From positions 19,276,123 through 19,340,122 of the forward strand of contig NC_049989.1 in NCBI RefSeq assembly GCF_000003815.2: a stretch of DNA of 64,000 bases, given 5' to 3'. Position 1 is the first letter of the stretch. Every line of letters begins with the position of its first letter. Of this stretch, positions 29,020 through 44,000 are shown piece after piece. Origin of the DNA: Branchiostoma floridae. Lineage: Eukaryota > Chordata > Leptocardii > Amphioxiformes > Branchiostomatidae. The notes beneath the pieces are model-generated. The model saw only the letters and a list, made by a program, of their open reading frames with translations, searched no databases and was not told the DNA's origin. The position numbers and the translations under genes were made by a program.

Positions 29020-32000
29020 GTAGGACGAAATTGACGGAACATTTGAGCTCAAATTACACATATCTAGGGACCATGTCTAATGACAACATCTGCATGTCTT
29101 CTCGTCTAACGTACTTGGTTGTTAGCTGTTGCATGGCACATTTTTGACAAATATATTACAGATGAACCTACCACAACACACAAAATGGAAAGGAGGTTTT
29201 GAAGAAGTGATAAAACAAGTGATAGCAACAAATTCAGCATTGATCTTACATATAGGTAGAGGGATTTCAACTTGATTGTCGGAAATACTGCGTGGCGTTA
29301 AATGGCCGAATGGATAGGCTCTAGGTCACGAGATTGAGTGATAACGAGTTTGATGACTGGCGTTCCTGGCAAGGCTTACGTCACAGTTCCAAACCGGGGC
29401 CCGGCCATGCAGCTTTCGGGGACGAAAAGTCTGCTAATAGTGACCGCGCCAACTATGACGACATATAACTTCCAAGCGACATGTACTAGGACAACCAAAC
29501 TTCTTTAGCAACGGGTTTCCGAAAGGCATATTTTACCAAATTTACCAAATTTGGTTTAAACAATCTAATATATTCGAATGTAACATTTTTTTATTAAAGC
29601 ATGAGCAAATTACACGCACAGTGGTGCCGCACTCAAGCTGAAAGCTTATGTTCACGGCACCACTAACAAAATACACTGAATGAAAAGTAAAACACAAATA
29701 TACGGGAATCGTCATTATAACAGAGGTGAAATAAATGAATAACTAATGCAAACATATATGTAACCAATATTGAACAATACCGCATTTAAACTATAACAAC
29801 AGAAAACAATTATACAAAACGTTTAGATTCCAATAAGTACATCTGGGTCACATACAACACCCCAGAATTATCAGCAGCGGAGAGGAGAGGTGAACCCCTA
29901 ATCAATAACATTATAACATCTGTTTCCGACATGGCATCTATGTTGAGGGTTAAAATATTCAAATTTTTTAGCCTGTCAAATAAAAGTAAACGTTGATTTG
30001 TAAAGTTAGGGCAGTGCAATAGGAAGTGAGAAATGTAACATTTATAAGTAGATGTTCATCATGCTAATGTGATGACGTAATTAGTCAAAATCCAATTAGC
30101 GGATCATATCATGATGAAAAAAGTACCATTAGGTTATTTTCCATAGAATTTGATCACTACCTGGTCTTTTCTTACAAAAAACGTTCATGTTACCGTTTTT
30201 AGTCCGTTTTGATGTAATTCGGTGGTTATATGTTGAAAAAAGACATTTATGGTTGATGATCCAAATGGCTGATCGAAAGCGATAGCTAAAATACACATGA
30301 CATCATTTTATGACGTCATTGTCGTTGCTATTGACAACAAAAGTATTATAAGACTTAGATATTACTACGAAAACCTTATTGTTAACTTTTTGGTATTATC
30401 GGAATTCCATATTTAAACCATTTTAGCCAATAAAATCAACGTAATGACGTCATAATTACGTCTTAATTACGTTTTTAGAATATGAAGGGGTGCCGAATGC
30501 CTACCCCCCCCCCCCCCAAACACACACACACACACACAGTAATGCCCAAACGCCACCGTCCTCTACGATTAAAAGAGGACGGTGGAGTAGACGTATGAGC
30601 TTCACCTGACGACACCGTGCCTATGACACAGTGGATTACAAAACACTGTCGTTATCTAGTTACGGCCTCCACAAGGCTTTGGGACTATATGAACATTTTG
30701 CCTTTTACATTACCCCAGTATTCCGGGAGTGCACGTATGATCCGTCTATACGTAGAGACTGCGGCTGGCCTTACATCACTCCGGCAGAATGCGTGGGCAA
30801 TAACTGCTGTTTTGATGATTCGATTAGAGGCACTAAGTGGTGCTTCTATAAGCTGGTATGTCATCTTCTGAGACCCTCTTAGACTGGTAACATCTATGGT
30901 CGAATTAGCGACCGTTAAAGAGAAATGTATTTCTAAGTTTAGCAACAATCAGACATTTTAGGCAGCATCCTCATTAATTTATGCATTGAATATCTGAAAT
31001 ATTTCAGATCCTGTTCACGTAACTGATCGTATTATCTTGAATATATAGCTATTGTTTTCTCTTCACTATTTTGTGTTCTTCATGATTATTTCAAAAGGGA
31101 AATAAGAATAAATTTTACTAATTTGAGTGATATTATATATATATTTGTATGTCTTCGTCTGTAAAGAAGAAAGGGCTTTAGACTTAGGTTCAGCCTCCAG
31201 TTTAGGTGATTTAGACATGTGTGGTAATAGCGGTTGTTGCATACTAGGCGAATAACCTTGATCATCATTGTAAATAACACACTCACATTCACTCCGTCGA
31301 GTTCATTATCGAAAATGAACGTGAACTAATTATAAGCCTGATTGAAACTAAAACAAAAGAGCGTTTTGGAATAAATGACCACTAATATACGTGTCTCTTT
31401 TCTTTCAGTGCCCCACCCTAACACCCCCTGAAAATGGTGAGGTGTTCGGCTCCAATTTTTACGAAGACCAGGCGACATTTCAGTGCTACATAGGCTACAA
31501 CGTGGCTGGCACTAATCCGATTACCTGTCAGGCTGATGGGACTTGGGATGCAGCTTTTCCAACATGTGAAGGTAAGGCCCCCTTTCCACTAGACGGCGAT
31601 CGCGCTGCGCTCTCACTGCGACCTAAATAGGATATGTGTAACCTTCGCTTTCACACTGGTCACAAAACGTAAAAGTGTGACTGAGAAGACAACAGAACAC
31701 ACAAAGTGTAAAAAGATTAGTTTCTTTTCTATAGAATTCGTTGAGCGATATGTCAAATTTTAGGTCGCAGAGAGAGCGCGGCGAGAGCGCCGTACTAGTG
31801 GAAATGGGGTATATGAAAGCGCCTAACCCAGAACAGAAGCAGAACAAGTTGATATCGGTAAGTATAGAATAAGTCACTACGTATAAACCACAGGAATTAA
31901 GTTCCGCCTTACAGAAAAAAGTACCATTAGGTGTGCGCAACTTGGTGTTTTAGCACTCAGATTTCCCGTTTTGAAGCTTGTTTTTACAATACGTTTGCTT

Positions 32001-35000
32001 AAGCTATAAGAAGTGATATCTAGTATAATATATATGCAAGGGAACTAGTGTTTGCAAGCTTAACAATGGGTATCGTTTGTCTGTAGTTGTACAGTGCCCC
32101 ACCCTGACAGCCCCTACAAACGGTGGCGTGACCGGTCAAGACAGCTATACTGACATTGCAATCTTCACCTGCAACTCTGGATACAACCTGGTTGGCAGTT
32201 TTACCGCTAGATGCCAGGCGGATGGGAACTGGGATCAAGTATTCCCAACATGTGCAGGTGAATATGGCTATGATAGAACCAAAAAAAAAAGATTGCAGAA
32301 GCATTTCAAGATCTATTACTATCGAATAATTCACAACATAAAAATTGAAGGGATAAAATTACAATCTACTTTGCTGTGGTATAACAAACAGCGATAGATC
32401 CGTCCAGCTTTAGAATATGGTGTCGTATGGAATCCATTTCCATAAAGCTTTAGGCAGTGACACGGACAATGGAAATTCAAAAATGTTTTAAGTTGATAAT
32501 TTACAATATGACCGTTTGTCTGTAGGTGTTCCGTGCGACCCGCTGACATCCCCTACAAACGGTTGGGTGAGCGAAACCAACAGCAACAATTACCCGAACG
32601 TGGCTACCTATTATTGTAACACAGGCTACAATGTGGCTGGCACCAATCCAATTAACTGTCAGACGGATGGGACTTGGGATGCAGCTTTCCCGACGTGTGC
32701 AGGTAAAAAATTCTGCGTATTTAACACATTAGTTTCACCCTCATCATCTCGTTTTTTTTTAGGCAAATTAAGCCCAAATTAAACAGACATTTCGAGTCTC
32801 CGCCAGTAGTTCCATTTCCTTCATTGTTTTTGATCCGATTTTTCCATCCCCCAAGAATGTACTTCTCAAGGTATCCCTGGGTACGTCTAAAGAGAGCTAA
32901 AAGTGCCTATATAGGGACACAAACTGTCAGAAGTAATTTGAAATTAGAGACTATCAAAGAAGTCTCAACGCATAAACATTAGTAAAATAATGATACAGTA
33001 GAGATTAAGCAGAAATTGATAATGTTAGAATTGCACAGCTTGTTGCGTTTTTGTGCATTTCGTGTTTGAAGCTTTACTTCAACTATCATTTGCTCCAACC
33101 AGCGATACCGACAAGACTTACTGCATGAACATAAAGGGGGTGGGAGTGATACTACACACCTGTTTTTCTCTGGCGTTTGACTTATATGTAGTTTTGAAAC
33201 GAACTAGTGTTTGTAAGTTTAACAATGGGTAACGTTTGTCTGTAGCTGTACAGTGCCCCGCCCTGACAGCCCCTACAAACGGTGCCGTGTCCGGTACAAA
33301 CGACTACAATGTCATTGCAATCTTCACGTGCGACCCTGGCTACAACCTGGTCGGCAATTCGGCCGTTAGATGCCTGGAGACCGGGAATTGGGATGCAGCA
33401 TTCCCAACGTGTTCAGGTAAAAATAAAGTACAAAATAGGGAAAGACGAAAATCTAATATCAAACTTCGTTCTTTTTCCAGGGAAAAGCATTCATCTATCT
33501 TTTGATACATTTCAGTTTTGTACTGAGAGGATAGATTAATGACAATGGTGACTTGAAGCATCGAGCAGAATTTGAAGTCATCACAATGTGAAATAGATTT
33601 GCTCATTTCTAAGAGGGTTTGCATGGGGTGTCCCGATAACGATTTATGCTGAATTCAGAAGAACCCCCTACGTATTACGCTAAATCAAGGAAGGCAATTA
33701 CGCTAAATTTGGTCGCCTCGCTACGATTTATGTAGATAAGATGGTTTTTCCCTTCGAGTTACGGGAAATAAAAATAGGCTGCCTACTCCTTACGGAAAAG
33801 AGCATGCGGACCCTCTTCGAAAGCAGTATCTTACCAAATTGTGCGCGCCCAGTATAAAAATTCCAGGATAATATTGGTGCAGTCCCATGAGATACTCTTC
33901 ACGTTGCTGAACATGTTCGATGACGAATATCTAGTTTATTTTTAGCTTAATTCAAACATCTTTATTTAGCTGGACTGTGTCCCACTCTACCAAACCCTAC
34001 AAACGGTGCCGTGAGCGGTTCCAACTCCCTCGGAGACGTGGCCACCTTCACGTGCAACACAGGATACAACCTAGTCGGCGGTTCTACACGGACATGTCAG
34101 ACGGACCTGACTTGGAGTGGAAGCTCACCAACATGTACAGGTGAGACAGGGTGGGAAGAAATAGTCAGGCTGAATATTGATAGATTTTGTGTGTGTATCT
34201 GTCTCTATCTCTTCGTGTGGATCTGTCTCTATCTGGTATCTCTGCCTTAATCTCTCTCTCTCTCTATCTCTCTCTCTCATGTGGTCTAACCTTATATGCC
34301 TATGCTGGTCAGCTGAAGGCAGTCTCATACTTGTTTTAGATATGACGGCAGAGTTTTACAAGTTGCAATCCATTCCGCCATACAGCTGTACAGTGTCCCG
34401 TACTGTCGGCCCCAGCAAACGGCGGCGTGAGCGGCGGGAACTCCTACGGAAACGTGGCCACCTTCACGTGTGACTCAGGGTACAGCCTGTCTGGCTCAGC
34501 GACACGTACCTGTCAGGCGGACACCACTTGGAGTACAGCCTCACCAACATGTGAAGGTAAAATTAAAGCGACTAAAAGTAACAGTAATGGAACAGTTATT
34601 TGTAAGGAACATTGCTTGTTGTCAAGTAGACGTTGATCGACATTCTTGGAAATACACATTTCTGGAGTCTTTGTTACATTTACTTTCATGAAAGACATAG
34701 ATGTCATTTTCTATAAATTTTGATTGTTCAAAGCTTTACGGTAAAGGGTTAAAGAGCCTAAATATATATATCTAGAGCACCATGTTATCATAGTTTTTAT
34801 ATCATATATTTAAATAAAGGATTTATTCATTTTGACAGCGTTTCACTTACTTCATTGTGCACAACTTAAAGAATGCTTTTTGGTGCAGATTATTCGAACA
34901 TTTTTTAATCTGATTGATTACCGGTATCTAGTTAGTAACAAACTCTAAACTTCTGAATTTAGCTGGACTGTGTCCCACTCTACCAAACCCTACAAACGGT

Positions 35001-38000
35001 GTCGTGAGCGGTACCAACTCCCTCGGAGACGTGGCCACCTTCACGTGTAACTCAGGATACAACCTAGTCGGCGGTTCTACACGGACATGTCAGACGGACC
35101 TGACTTGGAGTGGAAGCTCACCAACATGTAATGGTGAGACAAGGAGAGAAGCTATATATTTAAAGATTGATAGGTTTTTTGTGTGTGTCTGTCTCTATCA
35201 CTTTGTATGGATCTGTCTCTATCTGGTATTCCGCCATACAGCTGTACAATGTCCTGCACTGACGGCCCCAACAAACGGCGGCGTGAGCGGCGGGAACTCC
35301 TACGGAGACGTGGCCACCTTCACGTGTGACTCAGGTTACAGCTTGTCTGGCTCAGCGACACTTACCTGTCAGGCGGACACTACTTGGAGCGCAGCTTCTC
35401 CAACATGTGCAGGTAAAACGGAATATACTAAACGTTACAGAAATGTGGTATTTATTCGTACGCATATTTGCATGTTGTCAAGTGGGCGTTAATCGACATT
35501 CTTAGAAATACCCATTTGTGGAGTCTTTGCAACAGTCACTTTCATCATGTAAAGATATAGAGGTCATTTTCTATAAACTTTGATGGTTAAAAACTTAAAG
35601 GTAAAGGCTCAAAAAGCCAAGGAATGACTTTTATTCCATTTAAATCAGGGTTTTGGTCATTTCTCTCACTTCATTGTTCGCACCCACTTGAACAATACTT
35701 TGTACCGATTTGGTGCAGTCGTTTTAAAAATTTGCCTAACTTTCCTGAATGTGTTTGATTAACAGTATCTAGTTTAAGTAGCAAATTCTAAACATCTATA
35801 TTTAGCTGGACTGTGTCCCGTTCTGACACCCCCTACAAACGGTGCCGTGAGCGGTTCCAACTCCCTCGGAGACGTGGCCACCTTCACGTGTAACTCAGGA
35901 TACAACCTAGTCGGCGGTTCTACACGGACATGTCAGACGGACCTGACTTGGAGTGGAAGCTCACCAACATGTACAGGTGAGACAGGGTGGGAAGAAAAGG
36001 TCAGGCTTAAGATTTATTTTGATTAGAAAATCAGTAATATCTTGTGAGGCAGATGAACATAAAACACGGTTGCACAATAAGTCTTCTTTCTGTCTCTACT
36101 ATTCTCTTTTTCTTTCTGTGATCGATGTGGATTGAAGCATTCTCTTACTTGTTTTAGCTGTGACGACAAATTATCACTAGTTGCACTCCATTCCGCCATA
36201 CAGCTGTACAGTGTCCTGCACTCACCGCCCCAACAAACGGCGGCGTGAGCGGCGGGAACTCCTACGGAAGCATGGCCACCTTCACGTGTGACGCTGGTTA
36301 CAGCCTGTCTGGCTCAGCGACACTTACCTGTCAGGCGGACACCACTTGGAGCGCAGCTTCTCCAACATGTACAAGTAAATAGATTTAATCCCAGAAAAGA
36401 TAACACAACCATCATCAATATTATTTTTTTTGGTGTGTTTAGAACTTGATTTAGTTGTTTAGCTGTTGTCAACCCAGGAGGAAAGGACAACTGACCTGTG
36501 GCCAATATTGTTCCGATTTGACGCCACAGGTCTATTTAAACTTTCTTTTTTGATTTACTGGCTAAATTATCTTTTGTGGCAGCTGCTGAATGAAAAACAA
36601 TACTACGTAGTATTGCCTTTATGTAATTATTTGTGATTTCCAAATTTTACTTGTGTTTACAGTTGGACAGTGCCCCGCTGCAACAGCCCCTACAAACGGT
36701 GCCGTGACTGGATCCAACTCTTTCGGCGACACCATCACCTTCACGTGTGATCCAGGATACAACATGGCGGGCCCGTCTACACTTACCTGCCAGTCGAACC
36801 TGGCTTGGGATGGAAGCCCACCAACGTGCTCAGGTGATATTTGATTATTATTATAACATGTAAGTTATAATTGTTTTTTTTCATAAATAAGGTATTTTTT
36901 ACACACCCAGAAGCATACAAATGAGGAGGATTACACCTTATGGGTTACTAATGTACCCAATACTATTAACCATGTGCCATTTTAGATATTTCAGTAGACA
37001 TTGATAAATTATTTTTCATATAAGATACAGTGAAATACAATACGGGCATAGATTACGAACGTTCATATTAAAAATTGCAGGTTTAAGAACGCGGTGTTTT
37101 TTTGTATGTTCAGCCAAAATTAGTATTTTTGCTTTCTATCAAACGGTATTACATCCAAGTGACCTAATATTTAGTGCGCACACAGTTTCAATATGTGTAC
37201 ACTTTTCCGAAGATTCCGAAAGCTGTGAGTTGGTCTTATCTAAGCTACCAAAATGACTTTTTAAAGCCCAAATAATTAAATCATGGCAGTTGCTAATAGC
37301 AAATGAATGACAAGTGTGCTCCCCAGTAATATCTCTTATTAATATTTATTACTTATACAGCTGCAGTAATATTTATTTTTCCCTATTCCTAACATTTTGA
37401 AAACTACACCTGTATACAGCTGGACAGTGTCCCGCTCCAACACCCCCTACAAACGGTGGTGTGACCGGAACCTACTCTCTTGGGGACACGGTCACATTCA
37501 CGTGTAACACAGGATACAACATGGCGGGCTCTTCTACACTTACCTGTCAGACCGACCTGACTTGGGGAGGAAGCCCTCCAACCTGCACAGGTAACTTCCG
37601 TTTGGTTACCATATTATCTTCCTCATCTCATCTGTCCCTTCGTTTAACTACTTGACCGTTGGACACCACAGATCTGGCAAAAAATTTTCTCTTTCCTGTA
37701 GTTCCCAATGCTTCCATTTTCCCCGTTGTCTATCCCTTTTACGCCCTCTCTACACGGTTCCTTGCATGATACGATATTGTCTAGTCCCGAATAACTGTGG
37801 CACGTAAGATGCATGCACTCTCATTGCACTTGCGTCAAATTGCGTCTCTGCGGGGTCGAAAGATACTGAAGGAATTTCAGTGATAAAGAACGAATTTTCT
37901 TACTTTTTGTGTATTTTGTCGTCTTCTAAGTCATTCTTTTACGTATTACGCAATATCTAAATTATAGAAATACGGAGAAAATAACAAAACAGTGACGCAG

Positions 38001-41000
38001 TGAACAGACCCCAAAGTGACGCAAGGTTGACGCTTGATGGGCCAAAACATCTAAAGGTTTTCTTACTACATTATTATAGATTTAACGTATTCTCATATCT
38101 CCATTCAGCTGTACAGTGCCCTGCACTGACGGCCCCAACAAACGGCGGCGTGAGCGGCGGGAACTCCTTTGGAAATGTGGCCACCTTCACGTGTGACTCA
38201 GGTTACAACCTGGCTGGCTCAGCGACACTTACCTGTCAGGCGGACGCCACTTGGAGCACAGCCTCACCAACGTGTGCAAGTAAATATTTAGAGGATTACG
38301 TTTAATAATAATTCGAAACACAGCAGTTATACTTTTAAGATAATGTTTATAAAACGCTCAAAAACAAAAAAGTAGACTTTTGTTCTTCTTTATCCCTCTT
38401 TTATTCATTTATGTGCACATTCATAGCATATTTATACAAAGTTCCTGCAAGTCTCTAGCTCTCATGAGCCATTAGGTCGGAACATAAACAGCGGTGTTAT
38501 GATGAAGTTTGCAGCGAGGCAGACTAGCGATATCGATAGTGCATGTAACTTATGTATAACCAACAGAAGATATGATAGTTGTTTTTGCTTAGAATCAGCA
38601 GGTATATTTTCATATCACTTTTCATTCTGATTGGGAGAACAACTGGTAGAGGTGAATCATATGAGCAGTATTGTCTTCTCTTGCTCAATTAAGTGTTATG
38701 GTAAGGTAAATTAAAGAAATTTTATCATCCATATCTAGTTGGACAGTGCCCCGCTCCACCAGCACCTACCAACGGTGCTGTGACTGGAACTAACTCCTTC
38801 GGCGACACAATCACCTTCACGTGTGACACAGGATACAACATGGCGGGCCCGTCTACACTTACCTGCCAGTCTAGCCTGACTTGGGATGGAAGTCCTCCAA
38901 CCTGCACAAGTACTAGATTCGTGTTCTGGACATGCTTTATTCATGATTTTGTAAAGTGGTAGATAGCTCTTTAGCTCTTCGGCCTGAAAGTACTTGCTTA
39001 TAAGCTAACGGCTCCTAGCGGCTTATTTTGGATCAGCATGAGCCGATTTTGCTAAAAGGTTTAGAGGAGACGACTGAAGAATGTGTTAAAGGATCTTTAT
39101 TATTTGGGTGGGTATCCTAAATAATGGCGCACGTGTTAAGATGACGCACATGATAGGAAGGCGAAGGAGTGATATCGTGGAACTCTAGTTTATGACTTAG
39201 CAAGGCCATCGCATCGTAACCTTGGATGAATCCATACAATCGTAGGAGACCAACTGGTATGACAGCTGTAGATTACATAAGTATTTGTATAGAAACAGAG
39301 TTTTAGTTTAAAGATACTCGACTAATCACTGAGGTTGCCTTCAACCGTTTCATGTTCCCTTAGCTCAAGCAACTGTCATCTTACGACTTTAGAATCGAAA
39401 TAAACATGTTCATTTCCATACATTGAAACAGTCGTACAGTGCTCAGCACAAAGTTCCCCTACAAACGGTGGCGTGAGCGGCGGGAACTCCTACGGAGACG
39501 TGGCCACCTTCACGTGTAACACCGGTTACAACATGGTGGGCACTTCTGCACTAACCTGTCAGGCTGACGGGACTTGGACTGGAACTGCACCAACATGCGC
39601 CAGTAAGATGAACATATAAAGAAAATTTTTTGACTTTACACAGCGTTATGGTTACCTTGTGATTAGGGATGTTGGAGCTACTAATTTGTAGTTCATTAGC
39701 TTTCACAGGTGTAAAAAAATACCAACATGTAACCACATCTGTGGACGTCCGTCTGATAGGGCACGTTAAAAAAACTACACATACCGGAAAATAGTGGTGC
39801 GTACCTAAACTCATATTCAGGTTCAGGTTCACTTAAAAGTCCGGACCTGAACCCATCATTGCGTATTATGTACGCTAGAAAGTTTTCTTTTTTGAGGCGG
39901 AGGGGGGATGGTGCATATAAAATTGCATGTTAGCATGAACTGAAATGCAATGTGAAAAATACATGCAAATTATATACAGCCAGTGTAAACACGAAATGCT
40001 TTTTGTCTTTTTCCAGTGCAAATTTCACTGTCTATGGAAGGTTTTAGATGGTTTAGAACAAGAAAAGGGAAAATAAGTGACAGATAACTTTTTGCAAGTC
40101 CGGACTTGAGTCCGGGCATTTAGGTTTTTTTTTGGACTTGGACCTAAACATTAAGTCCGGGCTTTAGGTACGCACCACTACCGGAAAACATAGGCGCGCG
40201 TGTGAGAGCATCAAATACACCAGTACGGGTACAAAGCTTGCAATTTACATTAATATGAATAATGCAACGGTTACAATTATGCAATAGAAATTAATTAACC
40301 TAATTTATTAAGAGATACAAATAGCACATTAACTTTACGTTAACGTTGATATTTCTCTCTTTCATGTGTTTTATGTACTCAATACGACTTGTTTTTGCGT
40401 TTTCAGTTGTACAATGCCCGATACAAACACCTCCGGACAATGGTGGCATGACTGGCTCCAACAACTATCAGGACATCGTGCAGTTTACCTGTAACTCCGG
40501 TTACGAGATGACAGGTGTTGCAAGTATCACGTGCCAAGCAGACGGCACGTGGAGTAACAGCGCCCCCACTTGTGATGGTAAGACTATGTGTTACACACGG
40601 TCATAAACTTCTGGTCTTAAGATCATAATTCTTAATAGTAATTGCTTATATGTTTTATGTTTTAGCCGTGCAGTGCCCTCTGCTGACAGCCCCTCCGAAC
40701 GGTGCGATGACTGGATCCAATTTCTACCAAGACGTGGTGCAGTTCACGTGTGATTCTGGATACAGACTTGTAGGACGTTCTTCATTGCAATGCCAAGCTG
40801 ACAGAACATGGGACGGCATCGTCCCAACATGCACACGTACGTATGCACAAAATAACAGTCCATTTGAATCAAGTCAATGCATCTTTTCAGTTGGGTTGTC
40901 AGTTTTTGCCGAAAAGATTGCTATAAGTTTTTACTGTCTTGTTTTATTATTTAGCCGTGCAGTGCCCACTGCTGACAGCCCCTGCAAACGGTGCGATGAC

Positions 41001-44000
41001 TGGATCCAATTTCTACCAAGACGTGGCGCAGTTCACGTGTAATACTGGATACGAACTTGCAGGAAGTCCTTCATTGACATGCCAAGCTACGGCCACGTGG
41101 GATAGCTCCGCCCCAACATGCCCACGTATGACAAGAAATAACTTTTTTTAGCACCATTCCTAAGAACACTAGATGCTCGGTTGTGCTATGGAAGGTGGGA
41201 CGTACATGCACGCTTAATGTCATCTCTAGAGGCTGTATTTTCCTATCTATATAAATATGATAAATATGATAAATATGATAAATATGATAAATATGATAAA
41301 TATGATAAATATGATAAATATGATAAATATGATAAATATGAATACTATAATTATTATAATTATTATGATTATTATGATTATTATGAATATCAAGAATATT
41401 ATAAATATTATAAATATTATAAATATTATAAATATTATAAATATTATAAATATTATAAATATTATAAATATTATAAATATTATAAATATCATAAATATTA
41501 TAAATATTATAAACATTATAAATATTTATAAATATTTATAAATATTTATAAATATTTTAAATATTACAGTCCATTATAAATATTACAGTACATTACAAAT
41601 ATAACAAATATTACAAATATTACAAATACTACAAATATTACAAATATTACAAATATTACAAATATTACAAATAATACAAATATTACAAATATTACAAATA
41701 TTACAAATATTACAAATATTACAAATAATACAAATATTACAAATATTACAAATATTATAAATATTACAAATATTACAAATATTATAAATATTATAAATAT
41801 TACAAATATCATCAATATCATAAATATAAATATTATAAATATTATAGATATTATAAATATTATAAATATTACAAATATTATAAATATTATAGATATTATA
41901 AATATTATAAATATTATAAATATTATAAATATTATAAATGTTATAAATATTATAAATATTATAAATATTATAAATATCATAAATATTATAAATATTATAA
42001 ATATTATAAATATCATAAATATTAGGGGTTTTGTAATACGCTAAATTGAACTATGGTAAAGAAAATTACATATCTAGTTTTAAAATATGACACAATCCTG
42101 AATAATTGGGTTCTTGAGGTAATCAAATCCAACTCCACGGATGAAATATACAAAATCACAATTTTTTCCTTGTCTTTCAAAGTACAAGAAGAAACGGTTT
42201 ACAGGGGTTTTGGCACATGCCGAACTAAAATATGCCCTCAACATATTGTTTTAGTCTTTCTACGACTTATCAAGGCTTATTACGTCACTACCACCTCCAC
42301 AACTTGAGTATAGGACAATGCTGCTCCGATGTTTACCCAATGTGGAACAACAGATTTACTGCAATTAAATTCAACAATAAGTTATTTGAGTTGCTGATAG
42401 TTGCTGTTATTTTTGTTGTCAAAGAGACTGACTGTGTTCTCACTTGAATAGCCAAGCAGTGTCCGTATCTGCCGGCCCCTGTGTACGGTGCGAAGAGTGG
42501 ATCCAACTATTATCAAGACGTGATGCAGTTCTCGTGCGGTTCGGGGTACAACCTCGTAGGAAATCCCTCATTAACATGCCAAGCTGACGCAACATGGGAT
42601 GGTGTCGCGCCAACATGCACACGTATGACAAAAATATCATTAACGAGTATTGTTTATTTTTTCTTTTATCTTTTTCCGATGTGATGCACGAATGAACATA
42701 CAATAGGCAAAATTTGTAATTATCGCAGTGTTCCAAAAAGGGAGATTTTTGGAAGTGTTTTATCATTGTACATGAATATACTGTTTTCAGTGTTGACCTG
42801 AGAACAGAGCCCCTTGGGCATTTAATTTGGTTTATTCTTCACACCAGCAATTAACAATACAGTACAGTATAGTGAGTAGATAGCATCTGGCAGCCATAGG
42901 CGTGTTAGCCATTGTATAAAAACAACTTGCTTCAACAGTAAAGACATTATTTAAACGATTAGAAATGCAATGAAATTATACATCGTCCACATTTTAATTT
43001 GCATGGATAAGCAATAAAGGCATAAATAAGAAATAAAGGTCATAGTTTCATTATACTTTCAAAGTGATATATATATATATAATTGCTAACCTTTTTTCTT
43101 ACCCCATCAGCTGTGGAGTGTCCGGTGCTGACAGCTCCATTGAACGGCGGGATGTCAGGATCTAATTTCTATCAGGACTTGGTGGTGTTTTCCTGCATTC
43201 CTGGATACGAGCTGGACGGAAGTACTACCCTAGCATGTCAAGTTGACGCTATATGGAGTGGATCTGTCCCAACATGCAAACGTAGGATAAAGATTTTTTT
43301 TTAGAATGTAATTTTCTAATCAAGTATTTGATCCATTCCAGGCTTTAAAGTTAGCACATTGCCGCACATTAGGAGATTTTTGAACCGACAGTACATGGGT
43401 GAAATTCTGTTTCAGTCTTTTCTAATATATATTGTAAGAACCTTGAGATTATTACTACCCCTCTGCATTCAATATGTTTAGATAGCTTTCAACGCATTTC
43501 GAGCAGCAGTGGCAACAACCAGTTTTCTCTAATTTCTCGGTAATGTGAATGTCAGAGAAACCAAGGGGCCAAATCATAGGTACGTGATAGTCTATACAAC
43601 TGCAAATATGTACGAAACAATGTTATTCATCTAAAAATCTTTTATTAGTCATACAGTGCCCACAACTGTCAGCCCCGGCAGATGGCGGAAAGATTGGATC
43701 ATCCTATTTTTTTCAAGACGTGGTGGGGTTCCATTGCAATATTGGATACGAAATGGTGGGAAGTTCTTCACTAACATGCCAAGCTGATAAGACATGGACT
43801 GCAAACGCCCCAACATGCAGTCGTAAGATGATTTTCCTTCACCTTTTAACATTAACTTCGTCAAGGAAGGTCATGATTTAAGCACTGTTTGTGGCTAGCT
43901 GGCTAGTTTTTTTTTGTGGACGGCATAAATCGAGAAGCTCAATTGATCTTTGCGATATACTTTACGTCGGTAGTGAAGTAAATGAAGGACAAGTTCTGTA

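Noticed and set aside
41181-42016. Long open frames (YDK/YYK, INM, IFI) on both strands
   Set aside because: They arise from a 9-bp AT minisatellite that keeps several frames open; no start context, domain or splice support.
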